Below are positions 12,887 to 25,426 of a DNA stretch of 64,000 nt, piece after piece. The stretch comes from Syncephalis fuscata (taxonomy: Eukaryota; Zoopagomycota; Zoopagomycetes; Zoopagales; Piptocephalidaceae): assembly GCA_025786725.1 (NCBI GenBank), contig JAHLTZ010000011.1, positions 558,001 through 622,000 on the forward strand. Reading direction: 5' to 3'. A program made the translations under genes and the position numbers. Position 1 is the first letter of the stretch; each line of letters opens with the position of its first letter. The notes beneath the pieces were generated by a model. The model was not told the DNA's origin, searched no databases, and was given only the letters and a program-made list of their open reading frames with translations.

Positions 12887-13345
12887 GATGAAGGTAGGGC
12901 AGTAGAATAGGCTGAAGTTAATATATAATACGTCTCAGTATTCTTTAGTTATTTAATAAAAAGCGCTGCGTGACAACAATTAAAGAGAATTGAAAAAAGT
13001 AGAAACGTAGGTGGGAGCCGAGCAAAATGAAATAAATAGACGTTTATTCAACAACCATCATAGTAATTACTAAATTGATCATATGGCTCAACTGACTTGT
13101 GTGTGTGCTCTACATAAAAATAGCTTGATGGGATTTATCCTATGCAGATTGGTTGATTGACTATTCAACAATAACTATATCATTCTGTTTGTTGAATAAA
13201 CGTCATCTTATTTCATTTTACTCATCACTTCTTGCTGCTGTTACCGTCACTGTTTATCTATATGTAAGTGAATGACGGTAGACATCGTTTGATTGTTTAC
13301 TCAATCTATGCTATGCCATAGCTTCAGTCGTTTACAGTTGCTATT
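12887..13345. other. Intergenic region between divergent genes
   Basis: Separates the BAR-SH3 gene (minus) from the V-ATPase subunit f-like gene (plus). It should contain both promoters. I see no other gene. Confidence 0.4.
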
Positions 13346-13749
13346 ATGAGGCCCTTCGTTTCTTATGGCAATGCTGCCTGTTGCAGCATTCTTAGCGTTA
13401 TCGGTATCGTATTTCTGGTAAGTGTTGATGCATATACTGGCTATAGAGATGGCAACAGGCTTATTAACCATATATGCTGCGATTCTAGTTGATACTAGGC
13501 CATCTCTTTGACACTGAAGCAGAACAGTATACCGAGTCGAAGAACTCGCCGGCTGATCCTCATGGCGTTGCTCATGCTTGCTATGTAGCTGCAGCCATCT
13601 ATGCTGGATTTGTTGTCTGCTGTGGCGGTCAGGTAAGTTAGCAACAACACGATACAATGTATGCGTACAGCGTTTAATTGATCTTAATCTAGCTTCTGCT
13701 ACATAAACGTATACCGCGCACCGATTATGCTGCTTTACCCCAACATTAA
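13346..13749 (+). CDS. V-ATPase subunit f / RNase kappa-like small membrane protein
   Basis: Three short exons, 13346-13417, 13489-13632 and 13693-13749, splice in frame to 90 residues. The start MRPFVSYGNAACCSILSVIG and the second helix region HACYVAAAIYAGFVVCCGGQ closely follow the layout of the yeast V0 subunit f (YPR170W-B) and its animal relative RNase kappa: a short N-terminus, a first transmembrane helix, a polar loop with DPHG, a second helix, and a basic tail LLLHKRIPR. In the V-ATPase this small subunit sits in the V0 membrane sector. Nuclease activity reported for animal RNase kappa should not be assumed. The exons are too short to stand out as a long open frame, but the donor and acceptor sites (GTAAGT, CTAG) are good. 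Confidence 0.85.
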
Positions 13750-15237
<1,488 letters not shown>

Positions 15238-15484
15238 CTTTCCAAGTATGGCTGATCTAGCTATTGCACAATCCATCAATAAATATGACTGTCGTCTGTT
15301 CAAATACATAACCTACTTAACACTGTCTGTATTTTGATAAACATTTGTTGCGATGGCAAAGATTACTAATAACAATAAACAAATCATATTATGCCGACTG
15401 CTATTCATTGCTACTAGTCACTACTTGGTTAATTTAAATCTAGATATACACTGATACATATAGCACGGCGTAAAGGTTTAAACA

Positions 15485-16360
15485 ATGGTGAATACAGATC
15501 GCGGAGGCAGCTTATTGAACTCGCAAAACTTTATTGCATCCAATCGATTTTTAATTAGCCAACAAGTCGACGCAGTTTTATTTTTAATCCTATTCTGCTT
15601 TGCTTGTACGCTACATGTTTATCGTTATATTCAAACGCAATCAAATTGTCATATTTTACTAATATGTAGCGCGTGCATTGAGATCATTGCATCAGTCGCT
15701 GTACTCGCTGGAAGTATCAGTCATAATGGTCCATTGGCCTTGGTGTCATTGCCGGCTGGTATATTTGCAACCTGGCTTATACAAGCAGTACTAGTCCATT
15801 TGCTGCTACAATGGTAGCTACTTGGGATAATCATTATTTATTAGTAATCTAACACTTGAATTAGGAATCATTCTGTACGAGAAATAATAGGCAAGAAAAC
15901 CGCACTGATACATCATTTTGGCACAGTAGCACTTGGTTTACTTTCAATTGCTAATAGTGTACTACTTGCCAAGTTCACTCTGCTCTACACCTATTCGCTG
16001 GCTATTGATGTTAAAGAATTTACCATATTCATCTTGCTATATCGTATTGGCTATGGACTACGTCTGGTTGTGGAAATACTGCTGTGTTGTGTATCAATGG
16101 GACTCGCGCTTGTTGTCTTTTCTAGAAGATTGCCTATGCCGGCCAGCAAGTATCAGCAAGCAAGCATATTAATATTTACCTATTTGCTGTTGTTAATTGC
16201 TGATTTTTGCAATATCTTACTATTTCACTCTATTAGCAGTATGGCTATTGCTGTTGTATTAATAGTTGCAGCATTTCCACGTAAAATGCTAGTCAGATGC
16301 GAGGTTGTCGAAATTGATTCTGCTTCTAAAGAAATGGAGTTTGTATGTGTTGAGGAATAA
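15485..16360 (+). CDS. Seven-helix membrane protein, unknown function
   Basis: Two exons, 15485-15813 and 15865-16360, joined in frame through a 51-bp GTAGCT...TTAG intron; about 274 residues. Hydrophobic stretches suggest roughly seven transmembrane segments, beginning with VDAVLFLILFCFACTLHVY, then HILLICSACIEIIASVAVLA, a third before WNHSVREI, HHFGTVALGLLSIANSVLLA, an FILLYRIGYGLRLVVEILLC pair, SILIFTYLLLLIADFCNILLF, and a final short helix. The C-terminal tail is acidic. There is no signal peptide and I do not recognise a family; a receptor-like or transporter-like role would be a guess. The start is the first ATG of the open frame. Confidence 0.7.
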
Positions 16361-16563
16361 ATAGCAATATAAATAGTCATAAATATTACAATTCAACTTT
16401 TAAAATCAAATGGCTAAATACTTTAATTTGCTTGCTATGTCATTTTGACAGCATATTATAATTTAAGCGGCTGGACTAAACAGAGGTTGAAAGATAGTTT
16501 TATTCAATAACTGAACTTGGATATAATAGAATTATTTAACACTAATTACTCTAACATGTTAAC

Positions 16564-17277
16564 TCATGGATCGTTAATTAACTCCATATCATCCAAATTG
16601 TTTGAACTCGATTCTGACCATGGAAAAGAATCGATTAAGCGTATATTATCTGGTAGTAGCTCTAAAAGATCAGGCCACACATTCCACGGCCATACATTTT
16701 CGTCTCTTAACGATGGTGTAGGCAATGCAGAAATACTTGGTTTGGGACTGGAAGAGAGAGATGTGGAATGGTCATTACTATTACCGTCATTACCATTACT
16801 ATAATTAACCGTGCTTGTCAATGTATTCTCGGCAGCCGGTGATCTTGGTAACTCATCAAACCTTACAGTACCGACAACTACCCAGTCGATTGTTGGAGAC
16901 GCCATGGGCGTAGATGACTTGTCTACATTAAGAAGCGTCGACGATGGTTGCAATTGGGATAATTCATCGAGTAAATGTCCATCGTAAATTGATAGTGTAT
17001 CATCGAACAAATCAACTGTTTTACCCAATATCTGACTAACAATATTGTTTTGCTTTTCCGATGGATTGGGCAGTATAGCCGATTGTCCCAAAATAACAAT
17101 AAACAGCGAGGAGAAAAGCACAAGTGTTTGCCATCGTCTAAACGCTAAAGCACACCATATCCATAGCATAACTAAATGAAAGTCAACTAGAGGTAATCAA
17201 ATCGGTAAAAGCGCAATATTAAATAAAGATTGCCAACCTTCGATAAAATACGATGTTATGGTTGTTTTGGTAACCAT
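16564..17277 (-). CDS. Single-pass membrane protein with low-complexity tail, unknown
   Basis: Not recognised. The main exon (17165-16564) has one strong transmembrane segment, LVLFSSLFIVILG, followed by a Ser/Asn/Pro-rich region and a Trp-containing tail ENVWPWNVWPDLLELLPDN. A short first exon from ATG 17275-17277 (MVTKTTITSYFIE) joins in frame if a weak donor GTTGGC near 17240 and the acceptor ending CATTTAG are used. Without it, the start would be the Met just before the membrane segment. Type I or II orientation cannot be decided. Confidence 0.5.
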
Positions 17278-17701
17278 TTTGTTTTTAATTGATCTTTAAA
17301 TCCAACAAATTATTATTATGTTTTAAACTGTATGTGAATATATAATGTAGGTTTAGCTTGCAGATGTATATTTAGTATGAATAGAAGATATGGTCAATTA
17401 TTATTTAATTGAACGTGTAATTTACATTAAGCCATATCATTGGCGATAGCCATATAAAAATACGGTAATATTATTTTTATTTATTATGTATGTCATCACT
17501 TTATTTTCTATACTGTATTAAAAGTTGGTGTTTACGTTTACCGCTGATGCTGAGTGACTATTATTATTTGTTTATCTTGTTTATTACATTTACTAATATG
17601 TTGGTTGTAATTTATTTACATTATTATAAATTTAACACAACTACTGCACAAATTAATTAAAATAACGCCTATTAAATTTATTATTAATAGTGACTATTTA
17701 G
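17278..17701. other. AT-rich intergenic stretch
   Basis: Between the 5' end of the single-pass membrane protein gene and the 3' end of the F-box gene, both on the minus strand. No coding or RNA signal seen. Confidence 0.4.
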
Positions 17702-19251
17702 TTAATTTAATTCAGGCACAAAGCTTATGATAAGCGTTGTCTCTTTAGACATCAATATCATATGCCCAAATGAAACTGTACAATAACATACTTCTGGTAT
17801 TGGGAACGTATGAATATTCACGTCACCAGTGTTGGCATCAATAATGCAGTATTGATTAGTGTTATAGTAGTAGCCAATGATCTTTGTATCAATAATATGC
17901 TGAAAGTAACAGCATGTATTGTATATTTTACTTATATCGATGTAATGCTGAATCTTTCCATCCATTAGCGAGATGATAACTAATTCCGAACGGCTTCCTG
18001 AGCAAAATGCAACCAAGTTATATTGTGGAATTAAAACTGGTTTTTCATGTTCATTTGCTTGATAGTTGCATTCAAGAATAACTCCCTTACTTAAAGAGAT
18101 GACTTTAATGTAACGTTTCCAATGTGCTCTATTGCAATCAAATACTCTATGTTTGCAGTAAAATAAAATCCGATCGCTGTCAATTGAATAGAAATCTATC
18201 CATTCTAGAAATCTGGAATCTGGTATTGTGAAGCTATCTGAGATGATTGTAGTTATTTGTGCTGTGCCATGATCGGTTACCATTAAGTCAGCATCAGGCG
18301 TCAATGGCACACGGGTTATCTTGTATAAATTTTGTTTTCATAACTATAGTATTGCGAAAGAACAATTTCATTGTTTTCCGCCTTATGTATTTTAAACCTT
18401 CTCCATAGCCAGTATCTGGAACATTAAATATTGATATTCACGTAATTCTGTCTTTAAAAAGCTGTTATAAAATAGTTGGACATTTTCACTATCTTCAAAG
18501 TTGAAAAGCAGCGGAGACATGCATATAATTCTACCATTCCAATAAGCATTGAAATCAACAAATTGCAGCAGTTGGCAATTATTTGCATTCCATACTTGAA
18601 GCACTTTTAAAGGGGTTTCCTGTAGTATAAATGTATAATTACACGCATGCCATCATCAATGTCGTTCGCTTGTTGTTGATGTTGATAAAATCCTATAAAT
18701 CTTATCGATTCTAAATAGTTTTTATCCAGATCTAGCGAATGAATGTTAACCATATTCTTTGGCGAAAGTTTAAGCAAATCAACTTGCAAATCTTTATGAA
18801 TTGCGATTGCAATCCAGCCTGGATAGCTTGCAATAATTGATTCCTTAGGATATACTAGCTGTCTTATTATATTTATATCAAAAGGCTCCATATGAACCGT
18901 TGACGTTGGTTTGTTCTTTTGCCATTTGAATCTAGTTGATACGCTGATTATATCGTTGAAACCAAGTAAGTTTTGATTCAAGTTCATTTTAGCATCCGTT
19001 TCTGTAGTCTCTACTTTTTGCTCTTGTTCTAACTGCCATTCTGACCAGTCAATGGCAGTGTTGATATCACGAGGAAATTTCTGTTGATACAATTTGTGCC
19101 AAAAACTATTGTAGCTTGTAATGGAATTATAAAGTAGTTTGCAAGTGCATGCCAAAGCAATGTGGCAGATGGTTCACTCAAGAGTGATATTGATGAACAT
19201 CTCGACAACTTGCCATATCTTTGGTAGTGTGTTGCTATTTTGCGTTGACAT
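17702..19251 (-). pseudogene. F-box protein with beta-propeller-like C-terminus, frame-broken copy
   Basis: Reading from ATG 19249-19251, the F-box (LPKIWQVVE...) is interrupted by single-base deletions near 19195, 19185 and 19160, which put a TGA in the middle. The frame resumes at ACTCKLLYNSITSYNSFWHKLYQQKFP, a good F-box second half ending in the usual RxFP-like motif. Further shifts are needed near 18620 (into LQVWNANNCQLLQF), near 18400 and near 18320 to reach the last long open part ending at 17702. The C-terminal ~450 residues have repeating short beta-like stretches with Trp and Asp, like a propeller, but without clear WD repeats. The copy at 1-145 lacks the F-box deletions. Either this is a decaying duplicate or it carries sequencing errors, as other genes here do. 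Confidence 0.6.
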
Positions 19252-20071
19252 GATGGGAATAAAACTGAACAAAGATATGTTTACTTGTAGCGAACAAGGC
19301 CTTTGGATTAAATGAAATGACATGGCGAACTGCAGATACAATACATCTAAATTGAATGTTCCAGCGCTAAGCATAGCCTGTTTATGAAGCAGTTTGACAT
19401 TTATATGCGCATTTCAATCCAATTTGATATTTATTTAATCTAATTTGTAAAGCATCATTTCACTTTCTATTCTGTATTGAAAGCTATTTTCATGATTATA
19501 TTGGATCTTGATATGATACTTTTTGTTTTACTATTATGCTCATTGCTTTGTTTCTTTTGTGTTTCCACTTTAAACGCATTTTAGTATGTATTCAGTGATA
19601 ATCGAATGCTATTCTGTTAATAGTCTTGTTTCTCTGTTGCCTTCCCTACTTTATTAATATAATTGATGTCAGTGTTTGTAACAAATCATCACTAGCTATT
19701 TTCTAGTTATTTATTTTACCATTATACATTTCAAACACACATTGTTTTTAATATTTGTAAGTAGCAATATGTTTATTAAATCAACTATGTTGTTTGATAA
19801 TAACTGTGGATGTTTTTATTTTTATTCATTTTACTTTATTATGATTCAAGAGTAAAATATATTATATACTATTAATGTGCTATTATTAGATAAGTTGGTT
19901 CAAATAATTATCTATTAAATGTACCGTACTTTCTTTAACATCGCAGCAGTTGTGCCATATACTGGCCTAGGTTAAGAGAATGTCAGCATAATAGAGGTCA
20001 TAACATGTGATCAAGTCACTTCATTCTATATTGCTAAAACATGAATACAATGCATGTAAGAAGAATTTGAA
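19110..20071. repeat. Direct repeat, copy 2
   Basis: Matches 1-963 in the same orientation. It covers the 5' part of the F-box gene and its upstream flank. On the left the F-box coding sequence continues beyond it; on the right the match ends at 20071. Confidence 0.9.
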
Positions 20072-21255
20072 GTCATAACTTTTAGTCAAATATTAGGCTT
20101 TAAATAGGAAAATAATACTAAAAAACTATCAAGCTGGATGTATACTTACATTGCATCAACTCTTCAACAATAAGCATGTCACTATATAAAAATGATTATG
20201 CTAAAATGGTAAAAGCTGTATCATAAATTTAAAAAACGCTACTTTATACCTTTTACAATCCACTGGATTCGGGCATAGTTTTCACGTCTATGTGTATTAA
20301 ATAATCAGCAAAGTGATCATAGATTTTAGATAAAAAAGAATAGAGAAAACGATTAATAGCAGAACAGAATTAACTTTATCTAACGAATCTGATGTTGTAT
20401 TTGAAAATCAAGATGAGATGGAAAACGATAGAAAGTGAAAGAAAAATGTGATGAAAGCAATTCTATGGAAGTTACAATAGAATCACAGTATACAAACAAA
20501 AGTTAACTGATCATGATAGAAATGATGACAAATACAGACACATCATGAAACAGCAAAGAACTGCTGTTACTTTAAAAGAGGACATTGTAGCTAAAAATAG
20601 TGTCTTAATTTTTAAAAGACTTTAAATAACATTTGGGTTTTAAGTACTAGGTTTTAAATTGCTAACTGCAAACTACAGTTTTAACAAATGAGCAAACAAA
20701 TGTATAAATATCATTAAACTAACTATTTTTATCAGAGTATGAATGCAGGCATTTTATACACTATGTAGATTTACTTAATACTACCTAGCCTTGTTGATTT
20801 TCTATATAGCTATAATATTACTTTATATATAAAAGTTTATTCTAATAGATTACTATCGACCTCAGGGCAACATATTGCCTTATTGGCGTTGGTATATTAC
20901 AGCTAGTAGTGGCAATATTTATTTGAGTATTTCTTGGTAAAAAGTATGAATAAATGATATTGTACGCATTAAGCAAATATGTGGACTTTAAAACAGATTC
21001 AGTGAATTGTCATAGCTGAGACATGATGGATAGGCGAAGCAAAACATGAAAAGTAATAGAGAAGCTATTTCAAGTAATAAGGCAGGCGCGTGCATTCGAA
21101 CAATTCATACTTGAAACACACAGTCATTAAAAGTTGTCTATCTAGCAGCATAGTTTAGCTTTTTTTTGATATAGTCAACAACTATCAAAATTGCTTTAAT
21201 TTGTAAGGCACCCTTTCTATTTTGGGCCAGTTTAAACGAGGGTTCGATTTGAAGC
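20072..21255. other. Intergenic region with scattered coding-like fragments
   Basis: No intact gene. Several fragments look protein-like but cannot be joined: on the minus strand HRRENYARIQWIVK near 20270-20310 followed by a possible exon DMLIVEELMQ near 20150-20180; on the plus strand LSNESDVVFENQDEMEND near 20376-20430 and a segment ending TVTLKEDIVAKNSVLIFKRL near 20560-20625 (approximate frames). These may be remnants of one or two decayed genes beside the duplication breakpoint. Confidence 0.25.
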
Positions 21256-21264
21256 TATATAAAG
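21256..21264 (+). promoter_or_regulatory. TATA box of the small gene at 21322
   Basis: TATATAAAG lies 58 bp before the ATG at 21322 and is followed by a CT/CA-rich leader, a normal core-promoter layout. Confidence 0.5.
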
Positions 21265-21321
21265 AGTCATTGTTTCTCATCAATTGTCGCCAACTTTACT
21301 ATACAGACACTTTTGCTTGCC

Positions 21322-21569
21322 ATGTCCTCCACTCTATCGTTTGAAGCGTTCTGGGCGCACGTAGACCTTGATGTTGATCCGTGTAAGCAAACTTATCGTT
21401 TATTAAGTGACCACTTACATAGCTATATGTAGACAACTACGGGGGTGCATCATCATTTAAATCATCGCAGCTATCCATACCGGTGGTGCCTGACATCCAA
21501 AATTTCAGCAACTTTAATCCAGAGGACAATGGTGTCGTGGTAGTTCCAGATATCAACCATCGCCAATAA
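21322..21569 (+). CDS. Small acidic two-exon protein, unknown function
   Basis: Exon 1 (21322-21382) and exon 2 (21433-21569) splice with GTAAGC...TGTAG to a 65-residue protein that begins MSSTLSFEAFWAHVDLDVDP and ends in a Val/Asp-rich tail (GVVVVPDINHRQ). It has no signal peptide, no cysteine and no membrane segment. The good TATA box, the CA-rich leader and the clean in-frame splice suggest a real, perhaps well-expressed gene. I do not recognise it. The reading frame is short, so chance cannot be excluded. Confidence 0.55.
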
Positions 21570-23112
21570 TTTGATGATGGCTTTCGCCTAGCAAGTTTGT
21601 GGTGCCTATACAAATCCGTGGTATTTCAAGTGCCGCCTTGCACCCAAAAACACAGAATGCCGCTTTGGATACACTTGTTTACACTGGAGCCGTATCTCTC
21701 CTCTTCCTTACTTCTTTGCTATTTATTCTTTATTCTATTTCTTGCTGCCATATACATATACATACACACACATAATACTCTGTGCTTATTTCCTTTTTTT
21801 CACTTATATACACACTTAAAGATAATTCAAGTTACAAAAAACTCAAATGCAGCTTTACTGGTGCCGCTATATATGTGTCGACCGTATATAAGCCAGCGCC
21901 AGTAATTACTGTGCATTACCTACTTACTGCGCAAAACATAAACCATATAAATAAAAACACATGTAAAAAGTATACAACTGATTTCTATTTGTATAAAGCG
22001 TAGTTATTACAGCTCATTTACAACGCTATACTACGATGATGAGCGTTGAACATTCTACCAGTGAAATGCGTACTTGCTTAATGCTACTCTGGTTCTACTT
22101 TCCTATTGTCACTAGAGACGTAATTGTAGCTAAGCCTTGTAAGTCTTTATTAAAAGGCAATTTACTTAAATAAACACACACCACGTATATATATATATAT
22201 CATGCTATATTATCAATATTCAAACACTTTGACTATTCATTTAAATTTATGTCATCTTGAATAGTAGTTTATAAAAATATAGCTATTAATAAATAAATAC
22301 TGCTTATTAGCAAATTATAGACTAGTATAGAACGATATAGAACATAATGACAATATATGAATAAAGGTGACGAATCTATAGCGTATACACTAAGTGAAAG
22401 CAATGAGAGCAATGGGTCAAGTTTACAATAAATATAACTACAACAAACGAATAACAGCATTAAATAATATGCTATAGTATGAATATAGAATATATGTGTA
22501 TTGAATATATGCATACTGAATAATCTATCTATGATAATGAGTATTTTTTATGTCACTCACCACCCGCCCTCATCTTCAATAGAACAACTGTCAAGTTCAA
22601 TTACGCGAATATTAGCAAAAAGTGTCATTTGACACCAAATCACACTAAATAAATACTTGATAATTTAATACACTTTATACACTTAATCAACCAACCAATT
22701 AATTAATTAATTCTAATATTTTTAATTTTGAATCATTTGTCACAACTGCTATTATAGCAGTTTTTTTGGGGGAAGGGGTATAAAACTAGCAAGGATAAAT
22801 GTCAAGAATAAAGAGAAAGACACAAAATGAGTGACATTGGATAAGCGTCGTACTATATCGGAATAAAGACTGGATGATGAATGGGAATAAAACGATGGCC
22901 ATACAGGAAATAATGAAAGGTAGTTAGTTAGGATACAGCAACAAAAATATACGCTTGCAAAATAAAGTGTGGAGAATTGAAATAAAATAGAAAGAGAAAA
23001 GGATATAGAATGCATCTAGCAACTACATCAATAATAGGAATACTATGTAATAGATATAGTCAGCGGATGAGTGAATAGTGGCTAAATAATAAGAATAAGA
23101 ATAGTGTAGTGT
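21570..23112. other. Intergenic region
   Basis: AT-rich, with a run of TA dinucleotides near 22186-22200 and simple ATTA repeats near 22697-22712. One notable part is 22545-22660, a diverged copy of a dispersed element also present four times in the 47-62 kb region. No gene is supportable. Confidence 0.4.
22545..22660 (-). repeat. Dispersed short element, diverged copy outside the inverted repeat
   Basis: On the minus strand it has TTAGTGTGATTTGGTGTCAA, then TTGTTCTATTGAAGATGAGG and GGTGAGTGACAT, aligned in order with the copies in the inverted repeat. It shows that the element is not limited to the repeat. Confidence 0.5.
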
Positions 23113-25426
23113 TTACCAAACACAACTATCGATCGTAACGGGCATTTGGCTGGCATCGCCATTAGCACCACCACCATGAACTGGACGACAAAGGAATCGA
23201 TCGAGATCTAGATTGCCTTGTGCATCGCGGAACATACTTTTCAATTCGTTGACTTGTTCGATTGTCAACATACTACCATTGGTGGTGCATCGCGCAGTGT
23301 ACACCTTAACGATACTGGCGAGTCGGGCATCCATCTCAGTGGCGGGTGTCAGATGGGCACGTAGCCATGGCATACGTACAAGTAAATCGCCCGGCGAACA
23401 ACGTTTTTGTGGATCCAGCGATAATAGTGCTTCGATAACGGCGCGTTCACGTTCGGTAAACGTGCCAAGGAATCGTTCACGTCGATTAATGAAGTAGCGA
23501 TAGCCAGCATCTTCATCAACATCGGCCTTCTCCCAATGGAAGCAGCGACGTACCAAACATAGATAGATAACACCAAGTGACCAACTGTCAGCGGCAAATG
23601 GATCATAGCCATGATCGTCAGAAGCGCCTTGATTACGTTCACGGGCCAGTTCGTAAGAGGCAGCGGCAGTCAACACTTCAGGTGCAACATAGGGATCACT
23701 ACCATGGATCTGGTGTGACTTAATCACATTACCATTACGTTCACGAGCCGATGCAGAACTACCAAATCGATAAGTCGAAGTGAACCTGATGGATCAACAC
23801 AGGCATTTTCTAGCTTTAAATCCCGATGAGCTAGACCGTGACGATGAAGATGAGCAACGGCATAGACGAGTTGAGCAAACAGACGATCCCGTTCTTTAAT
23901 AGTCATATCTTCGCTACGTTCAATGACGGCAAATAGATCATCAGGATAGTAATCGGTCACGAGAACTGGAACATCAGCTGCACGGTAGCCAGCCTTACTG
24001 GCTTCAATGGCCGAGGCTTCTGCACGACCCATTTCCGTAGATGGCAATGATAGAGCATGAGCACGTGTTGATTTGTTCATGCGGTATACGCCAAGTGTCT
24101 GCATCAAATGGGGATGCGCAGGCAATGTCTGCGCCAATGTAAGTTCACGCCGTACTTGTTCTGTATCACGTCTAAAGAATTTAACGGCTACTCGTTGATT
24201 ATCTGACTTGCGATGGTATAGACGAACTGATCCACCAGTACCACTGCCTAATACAACACCAGCAGGCTTGTAATATGTCTCAAGTGGATCATATCGACCA
24301 TTATGGCTGTTGCCATGCGTTGATGATTTGTGGGGACGGAATACTTTGCGCAATAGTGCATTGACTGCCGTAGACACTGGACGGTGTGGCTTACTACGAC
24401 GACGAGCTGCATCGGCCGCATGACCGAGTGCATATTCACCGGTTGATGTGGATTGGGCTGGATCATAAACGGTAAATACGCTTGTATTGGCCGTGTTAAT
24501 AAACGATTCTGTCGTAGCATTATCCATAACAGATAGATTGGGACGAGATTTAGCGGCATCTAGCTTTGAATCGCGTTTTGCTTCTTCTGATTTACGTGGC
24601 ACAGCAGCCTCAGGACAAGAGGCGAGTCGGCGTGGCTGTGTGGTGGCCAATTCATCGGCATCTTCCGTTTCCGTATCTTCGCCTTCAATATGACTGGTAA
24701 CGGCAATCGATGTATCACGACAAACCGTATTGGCAATGGATAACCAGCCGGTACTTGGTTGACCACGTCCTGAACTTACAGAGACGGGTGTCATAGGCGA
24801 TAAAGGGGTCGCTGCCTCATCGGCCATCATTACCGCTTGGAGTGGCGTTATCTGTCTCGAAGATGAAGCATATGACGAGCCGGATGAAACTGTAAACTCT
24901 TGATAAGTCGCTGATGGCGTCAAAGCGGGTGTATTTGCCCGAGATGCATCCATACTCCAACGAGTAGACTCCTCACCAAACCAAGTATCCGTGGATGATG
25001 AACGAATATAGTGTTCGGAATGAGCAGATGTCGATGTAATCGCTGCCTTCGATTTACCAAGTCCCTTTTTCTTACCACCGTTACCTAGACGTGAAAATAG
25101 CTTATTAAGCTGAGCCTCGGTGGATTGTGCTTTATCCGGGCCCGGCATAGAGTTCAATGTATGTTCTGCCCCTTCAACAAAGCAACACTGCTTTTACCAC
25201 GACGATGCTTTTGAAGCTTGCTTGATGCTGCTGCTGCTGTTTGTGGCTTGCCATCAGTGGAAGAGCACGATGCAGACGATGCAGTTGATGCAGCACTGTC
25301 CTGCACCAAATGCGAAGGGCGGTGTATTCCACCAGCAATATTGCTATGGGCAGCTGCAGTGGCACTGTTCTGATATTCATCAGTACGGCGAAAACGTGCC
25401 CCCAACAGAGATTTAAGAGAAACCAT
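23113..25426 (-). CDS. NPR1/HAL4-HAL5-type serine/threonine protein kinase (two frame breaks)
   Basis: From ATG 25424-25426 (MVSLKSLLGARFRRTDEYQ) to the stop at 23113, about 771 residues without introns if two single-base losses are allowed. The first ~330 residues are Ser/Thr/Pro-rich. The kinase domain follows: VLGSGTGGSVRLYHRK (Gly loop), VAVKFFRR (catalytic Lys), HRDLKLENACVDPSG (catalytic loop), IDFGSS (Mg-binding DFG, only after restoring one T in the T-run at 23764-23766), GSDPYVAPEVL, and YDPFAADSWSLGVIYLCLV, as in fungal kinases that regulate nutrient permeases and ion transporters. The other break is near 25165-25180. The DFG break would kill the protein, so sequencing error is more likely than a real mutation. 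Confidence 0.85.

Noticed and set aside
13301-13657. Minus-strand open frame of 118 codons
   Set aside because: It is the shadow of the V-ATPase subunit f-like gene on the plus strand, which has good splice sites and a recognisable protein.
18607-18645. A 23-bp intron to join two parts of the F-box gene
   Set aside because: GTAATT...CTACAG fits the ends, but all firm introns here, apart from the micro-intron arrays, are about 40-80 bp, and other breaks in the same gene need frameshifts anyway.
21225-21255. Possible tRNA gene because of GGTTCGATTT
   Set aside because: Only a B-box-like word is present; no A box or cloverleaf could be drawn around it.
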